This document shows positions 6,686 to 10,457 of a stretch of DNA of 10,457 nucleotides, piece by piece. Under the pieces are notes generated by a model, which saw nothing but the letters and a program-made list of their open reading frames with translations, had not been told where the DNA came from and searched no databases. The translations under genes and the position numbers were made by a program. This DNA is from JBNJEL01 sp051745835 (lineage in GTDB: Bacteria > Bacillota > Halanaerobiia > Halobacteroidales > Acetohalobiaceae): positions 1 through 10,457 of the forward strand of contig JBNJEL010000070.1 in NCBI GenBank assembly GCA_051745835.1, written 5' to 3'. How positions within the stretch are numbered: position 1 is the stretch's first letter; each line of letters starts with the position of its first letter.

Positions 6686-8200
6686 TTAATTCCCCTCCTT
6701 AGCAGCTCTAATTTCTTCTGCTCGCTTACCGCGCCACGCAAACTTACTTGCCACAAAGCCGAGTACTATTACTGCTCCTGCTACTACCCAACCGTAGCTA
6801 ATCAATGCCTTAATTGGATAATCACCGTAAGGAACTTGTAGCTCCTTAATCGTATTTTGAATAAAGGCAATTCCTAAAAATAGTGGTGTAATTACTTTAA
6901 TCATTACATCCCACCAACTACCAATTGAGAAGTCAGATAAAGGATTAACATACTCTCTAATCCGACTTGCTTTATAGACCCAACCGATGATAATACACTC
7001 TACTAAACCAGCAAACGCAACACCAAACTGATTAATAAAGTGATCAATGATATCTAAGAAATAAAGTCCAGATCCAGTAGTATAGATCAAACTCATCACT
7101 AAACCAACCAGACAAACATAAGTAACTGCCTGCTTACGCTGAATATCGAACTTATCTCTAACCGCTGCAATTACTACTTCGATAATTGAAACACAAGATG
7201 AGAAACCTGCAATTGATAAGGCGACAAAGAAGATTACAGCAAATAGAGTACTAAATGCCGGCAGTAGATTAATCGCTTTCGGAAAGGCAATAAAAGCTAA
7301 ACCAATTCCATCAGCTACAACCTTAGAGATCGGTTGTCCTGTCTCGGCAGCCATATAGCCTAAGATACCAAAGACACCAATTCCAACAATAAAACTAAAA
7401 GCACAATTAGATAGCGCTGTAATAAAGGCATTATTAACTAAATCAGACTTATCCGGTAGGTAACTAGAATAAGTTAACATAATCGCAAAACCAATACTTA
7501 AGGTAAAGAAGATCTGTCCATAAGCAGCTAACCAGACCTTAACATCTAATAAGGCACTAAAGTCAGGCTCTAAGAACTTATTTATTCCTGCTAAAGCTCC
7601 TGGTAGAGTAACTCCTCTGACTGTAATAATTAACATAAAGAAAGCTAATAACGGCATAAAGATCTTAGCTGCCTTCTCAATTCCCTCTTCAATTCCATTA
7701 TAGAGAATAATATAATTAATAATCCAAACTAATAAGACTCCCGCTAAAGATGCTAAGTTAATTCCACCTATTTCAGCAATACTAGAAGATATCTGTAAGT
7801 GCTGATCAAAGAAGAAAGCCTCCGGATTACTACCCCACGCTCTAGAGAAAGAGTAAAGAATATAATCCAAACTCCAACCAATAATAATTACGTAATAAGT
7901 AGCAATTATAAATGAAACTAATACTTGCCACCAGCCTAGCCATTCCCATTCCTGTCCCATCTTAGCAAGAGAGAATGGTGCCGAACCGCGCATCTTATGT
8001 CCAAACCCAAACTCCAAAATCAAAATAGGAATCCCGGCTGTCAATAACGCAAAGAAGTAAGGTATTAAGAAAGCTCCCCCGCCATTATCGTAAGCCATAT
8101 AACTAAAGCGCCAGATATTACCTAGACCTACTGCTGATCCGATAGCCGCTAAGATAAATCCTAATCTCGATCCCCATTGTCCACTACTCTCTGTTGCCAT
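6686..8200 (-). CDS. Sodium-dependent amino-acid transporter, NSS/SNF family
   Basis: A 504-aa polytopic membrane protein of the neurotransmitter:sodium symporter family with the LeuT fold, importing an amino acid with Na+. About twelve hydrophobic helices can be counted, the first at residues 12-33 and the last near 468-488. TM1 carries the unwound substrate/Na+ motif GSAVGLGNIWRF (21-32); TM8 carries AGFSS (331-335), which aligns with the Na2 site. The linked MetS-type small subunit points to the MetP-like branch (methionine/alanine and other neutral amino acids), but the substrate cannot be fixed from sequence. The neighbouring upstream desulfidase gene makes cysteine or serine another candidate. 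The ATG at 8200 has GGGAGGAG at 8215-8208, seven bases away. It has its own strong promoter and a leader of about 100 bases. Sodium-driven uptake suits a saline habitat. Confidence 0.93.
   Translation of the reverse strand: MATESSGQWGSRLGFILAAIGSAVGLGNIWRFSYMAYDNGGGAFLIPYFFALLTAGIPILILEFGFGHKMRGSAPFSLAKMGQEWEWLGWWQVLVSFIIATYYVIIIGWSLDYILYSFSRAWGSNPEAFFFDQHLQISSSIAEIGGINLASLAGVLLVWIINYIILYNGIEEGIEKAAKIFMPLLAFFMLIITVRGVTLPGALAGINKFLEPDFSALLDVKVWLAAYGQIFFTLSIGFAIMLTYSSYLPDKSDLVNNAFITALSNCAFSFIVGIGVFGILGYMAAETGQPISKVVADGIGLAFIAFPKAINLLPAFSTLFAVIFFVALSIAGFSSCVSIIEVVIAAVRDKFDIQRKQAVTYVCLVGLVMSLIYTTGSGLYFLDIIDHFINQFGVAFAGLVECIIIGWVYKASRIREYVNPLSDFSIGSWWDVMIKVITPLFLGIAFIQNTIKELQVPYGDYPIKALISYGWVVAGAVIVLGFVASKFAWRGKRAEEIRAAKEGN
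6694..6700 (-). promoter_or_regulatory. Ribosome binding site of the small subunit, inside the transporter gene
   Basis: AAGGAGG on the minus strand encodes part of the transporter's C-terminal Ala-Lys-Glu-Gly-Asn and also serves the TTG at 6683, ten bases downstream. It is the chief support for translating the 31-codon gene. Confidence 0.7.
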
Positions 8201-8305
8201 TTCTATTCTCCTCCCTTATAAATTAACTTCTACCGATCAAACTTAAAACTACATGCTAACTACTTCATAATTAATTCTTATACTTTCAGAAACCACAATT
8301 TTAAT

Positions 8306-8333
8306 AATATATGATAAGCGCGAACTTTGTCAA
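8306..8333 (-). promoter_or_regulatory. Sigma-A promoter of the NSS transporter operon
   Basis: On the minus strand a perfect TTGACA (8333-8328) is followed after 16 bases by TATATT (8311-8306), or after 18 bases by TATTAT. Transcription would start near 8299, leaving a leader of about 100 bases before ATG 8200. I see no recognised riboswitch or T-box in that leader. Confidence 0.75.
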
Positions 8334-8387
8334 CTAATCATAAGAAAAAATAAATAACTGACTACATTATTTTTGACAAATCAATAC

Positions 8388-8417
8388 AAAAAAGGGATCT
8401 CTAAACTTAGAGATCCC
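8388..8417 (-). terminator. Rho-independent terminator after the cysteine desulfidase-like gene
   Basis: GGGATCTCTA (8394-8403) and TAGAGATCCC (8408-8417) form a perfect ten-pair stem with a four-base loop. A run of six T follows on the minus strand (8393-8388). It begins about 36 bp after the stop codon. This is the strongest terminator in the window. Confidence 0.93.
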
Positions 8418-8452
8418 GCTACTTAACTACTATTTACTTGTTAATTAATAAC

Positions 8453-9763
8453 TTAACTACCATAACTCTTCTCTAAAATCTCAATCACTACATCATCTAT
8501 CTTCTCCATCCCAGTTCGATTAACCAAGTCAACATTATCTGTCGTCTCCTCTACAGTATCACCAACTACACCTTGAGGAATATTAATCTCACAACCCTCT
8601 AGTGCTAATAGGGCTGACATATAGGCTTCACTAGAAGCAGTAGCTACCTTCAAAGCACAAGTCTCTTTAGCTCCATCACAGACCATTCCAGCTACATTAG
8701 ATAACATAATCTGGATTGCTTCTTTAAGCTGCTTAGTCTCACCGCCTAATAGATAAGTAATTCCGGTAGCTGCTCCAGTTCCAGCTGCAATTGCACAGCC
8801 GCAGATTGGTGATAACCGGCCCGTCTTACTCTTAACGAAGCTAGTCGTTAGATGACTAATAGCTAGAGCTTTAGCTATCTTCTCTTCTGACTTATCATGC
8901 TCTTGACCTACAATCGCTACCGGTAAGATAGCCGTAATGCCATGATTTCCACTACCAGCGCTACTCATTATCGGCAGAGGGACTCCCGACATTCGCGCAT
9001 CAGAAGCTGCCGCTGCATAACTTCTTAGCTGATAGCCTAAATCAGCACTTAGTACTCCGCGTTCCATTAAATCATCTACCATATTACCGATATTCAAACC
9101 GGAATTATACTCATTATCAAGACCAATCTCTGCCATTTCCATATTCATCTTAACGCCCTGCCATAGATAATCTATATCTTCCTGATCAATCTCAGCTACT
9201 AAATCTAATAACTGAGCATAAGTCAGTTCCTTAATCTGTTCTGGAACCGATTGATCTTCATCCGGAGAACTATCATCTTCTTGACCGACTGGCTGACTAA
9301 CTACTTGACCATCTTTACTAACCTCTACTATCTGTGAATGATCTTCTCTAATAATAGCTGTAGCTTGGTGCTTACTCCCCTTAACTACTGCTTTAATATA
9401 AACTCCCGGTTCTTCATAATCACACTCTACTCTAACTCTATCATCTTCAACCCACTCTCTTGCTGTCGTAACATCTTCAGTTGTACAGTCCTGTAAGACC
9501 TCTAGACCATACTCTGCCTGACCACATAACACTCCTAATACAGCAGCTATCACATTTCCGCGAGCACCATCAGTCCCCGGAATTCCAACTACCATTCCAT
9601 TCTTATAGATACTATTGCTAACTTCAACTTCAATAGTAAGCTCATCTGTTGTAATATCTAACTCTTCATAGGCTCTAGCTGTAGCTAATGCGACTGCTGC
9701 TGGTTCAGTACAGCCTAAAGCTGGTTTAACTTCTGCCTGTAAGAACTCCTTTAGTGTAAACAT
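8453..9763 (-). CDS. L-cysteine desulfidase / Fe-S serine dehydratase alpha-like protein (CyuA/YhaM type)
   Basis: A 436-aa cytosolic protein of the UPF0597/YhaM family, whose studied members (archaeal cysteine desulfidase, enteric CyuA/CdsB) split L-cysteine to pyruvate, ammonia and sulfide with an oxygen-sensitive 4Fe-4S cluster. The family hallmark EVKPALGCTEPAAVALA (11-27) is intact, with C18. SSAGSGNHGITAILP (267-281) is the conserved glycine-rich stretch. C321/C323 in ICGCAIAAG and C362 and C369 in VCDGAKETC are the likely cluster ligands. Residues 160-176 form a very acidic, proline-containing segment, possibly a loop adapted to high salt. L-serine is a possible alternative substrate. 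The ATG at 9763 follows GGAGG (9775-9771) at seven bases. It is transcribed separately from the downstream transporter (terminator plus new promoter between them). I see no convincing promoter in the 115 bp upstream. Confidence 0.9.
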   Translation of the reverse strand: MFTLKEFLQAEVKPALGCTEPAAVALATARAYEELDITTDELTIEVEVSNSIYKNGMVVGIPGTDGARGNVIAAVLGVLCGQAEYGLEVLQDCTTEDVTTAREWVEDDRVRVECDYEEPGVYIKAVVKGSKHQATAIIREDHSQIVEVSKDGQVVSQPVGQEDDSSPDEDQSVPEQIKELTYAQLLDLVAEIDQEDIDYLWQGVKMNMEMAEIGLDNEYNSGLNIGNMVDDLMERGVLSADLGYQLRSYAAAASDARMSGVPLPIMSSAGSGNHGITAILPVAIVGQEHDKSEEKIAKALAISHLTTSFVKSKTGRLSPICGCAIAAGTGAATGITYLLGGETKQLKEAIQIMLSNVAGMVCDGAKETCALKVATASSEAYMSALLALEGCEINIPQGVVGDTVEETTDNVDLVNRTGMEKIDDVVIEILEKSYGS

Positions 9764-9878
9764 CTAATCCCCTCCCCTAATAATTACTAACAAATTAATT
9801 GCTTCATCAGTAATCTATTTACTTAGTTCTAGACATAAGTTCATATCCCTGCCTAAAATTGATTTTTTTCCGTAAAAT

Positions 9879-10457
9879 TTAGCTCTTCTCTCGCCCCCAG
9901 TAATCTAAGTAAGTTAAATATCTATTAGCAGCTATCAACTCTGTTAGCGAAGCCCGTTCCGCATAGAGATGAACTAAGAGTAAGCCCATCACTAATATTA
10001 TCTTATAGATTAATGCTCCTGTAAAGAGTAGACTCAAACCTAAATAAGCTCCCAAAAGATTAGCTCCACTATCGCCCAACATTGCCTCGGCGTGCAGGTC
10101 GATCGGCAAAAGAATTACAACCATCAACAACAAAGGTAGTAATAACTGACGCACCAGTATATCACCGACGACTACAGTAATTAAGCCCATAATAATAAAT
10201 CCCTTACCTGCTCGTCCCGGTCTTAAATCTAACAGATTAACAAAATTAGTCAATAATACGACCACTAAGAAATTAAGAACCTTAATTATAAGAAAATCAT
10301 TAATTGCCTGTTCTACAATTAAGATAGTAAAGATACTAATTACTACTGCCTTTAGCAACCCGGTACTTATCTCCCAATCAACTAAAAACTGTCGGAAGTG
10401 ACCGCTTAAACCTCCGTGTTCTCCTCTACCCCAACAGTCATCAGCCAATCCTACGCT
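9879..10457 (-). CDS. MraY/WecA-like glycosyltransferase family 4 protein, C-terminal part
   Basis: The frame is open to the right edge, so the N-terminal part is missing; 192 residues are visible. It resembles membrane enzymes that move a sugar-phosphate from a UDP-sugar to a polyprenyl phosphate. Counting from the window edge: the aspartate pair DD at 6-7 (GLADD), matching the MraY/WecA DD motif; then WGRGEHGGLSGHF; NFVNLLDLRPGR (71-82) in place of the usual NxxNxxDGxDG; and LGDSGANLLG (127-136). At least five hydrophobic segments separate these. The C-terminus (NRYLTYLDYWGRE) is like that of a clostridial subgroup with no assigned substrate. A TTG at 10448 could be read as a start, but the family motif continues upstream of it, so the gene is truncated by the window. 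No strong terminator follows, so read-through into the desulfidase gene is possible. Confidence 0.78.
   Translation of the reverse strand, partial: SVGLADDCWGRGEHGGLSGHFRQFLVDWEISTGLLKAVVISIFTILIVEQAINDFLIIKVLNFLVVVLLTNFVNLLDLRPGRAGKGFIIMGLITVVVGDILVRQLLLPLLLMVVILLPIDLHAEAMLGDSGANLLGAYLGLSLLFTGALIYKIILVMGLLLVHLYAERASLTELIAANRYLTYLDYWGREKS

Noticed and set aside
6559..6756. Minus-strand open frame of 65 codons in another frame
   Set aside because: It overlaps the transporter's 3' end, the small-subunit gene and the terminator stem. The 31-codon MetS-type frame in the same place explains the sequence better.
8327..8380. Inverted TTTGTCAA/TTGACAAA pair flanking the transporter promoter region
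   Set aside because: One copy is simply the -35 box. The arms are about 40 bases apart and no operator-like symmetry extends beyond them.
9828..9842. AGTTC direct repeat upstream of the desulfidase gene
   Set aside because: Two five-base copies in AT-rich DNA are easily due to chance, and they are not placed on a recognisable promoter.
9853..9883. Possible hairpin after the GT4-like gene (CTAAA/TTTAG)
   Set aside because: It has a short all-AT-rich stem, an early mismatch and no T-run in the right place. It is not called as a terminator.

Overview
The window is AT-rich DNA from what looks like an anaerobic, probably halophilic Firmicute of the Halanaerobiales type (Acetohalobium/Halobacteroides-like). 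This is judged from protein style, a Na+-coupled amino-acid transporter, an ornithine-racemase-type enzyme, a cysteine desulfidase, and a nudF/DUF3866 pair of the clostridial kind. It is inference, not a database result. Every gene I can support is on the minus strand, so transcription runs from high to low coordinates. There is no tRNA, rRNA, CRISPR array, transposon or phage gene. The longest stretch without a gene is about 250 bp (8201-8452), which holds one terminator and one strong promoter.

Layout in transcription order. (1) 10457-9879: 3' part of a MraY/WecA-like membrane sugar-phosphate transferase, cut by the window edge. (2) 9763-8453: an L-cysteine desulfidase/serine-dehydratase-alpha-type enzyme, closed by a textbook terminator. 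(3) A sigma-A promoter at 8306-8333, then a 12-TM neurotransmitter:sodium symporter (8200-6686) and, 2 bp later, a 31-codon MetS-type small subunit (6683-6588), closed by a terminator. (4) A radical SAM protein of the COG0731 type with its own extended -10 promoter and terminator (6469-5522). (5) Ornithine-type racemase, alanine racemase and a PepT-like M20 peptidase (5453-1912), probably one transcript ending at a terminator at 1871-1900. (6) A DUF3866 protein, an ADP-ribose pyrophosphatase (nudF) and the start of an unidentified gene that leaves the window at the left edge; gaps of about 20 bp suggest one operon.

The middle of the window is a set of short, separately terminated amino-acid units: sodium-driven uptake plus desulfuration/deamination, peptide cleavage, and racemisation to D-amino acids. 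The flanks (GT4-like transferase; DUF3866-nudF) resemble parts of a conserved clostridial neighbourhood near sporulation/cell-envelope genes. The middle block may have been inserted between them, but this needs comparison with other genomes.

Start-site corrections: DUF3866 most likely starts at a TTG at 1737, the radical SAM protein at an ATG at 6469 (the longer frame begins inside its promoter), and the M20 peptidase probably at the second of two ATGs (3042). I found no clear evidence of a wholly new system. The most useful leads are the NSS transporter/MetS/desulfidase grouping, the tandem racemases with a peptidase, and the uncharacterised DUF3866 and COG0731 proteins.
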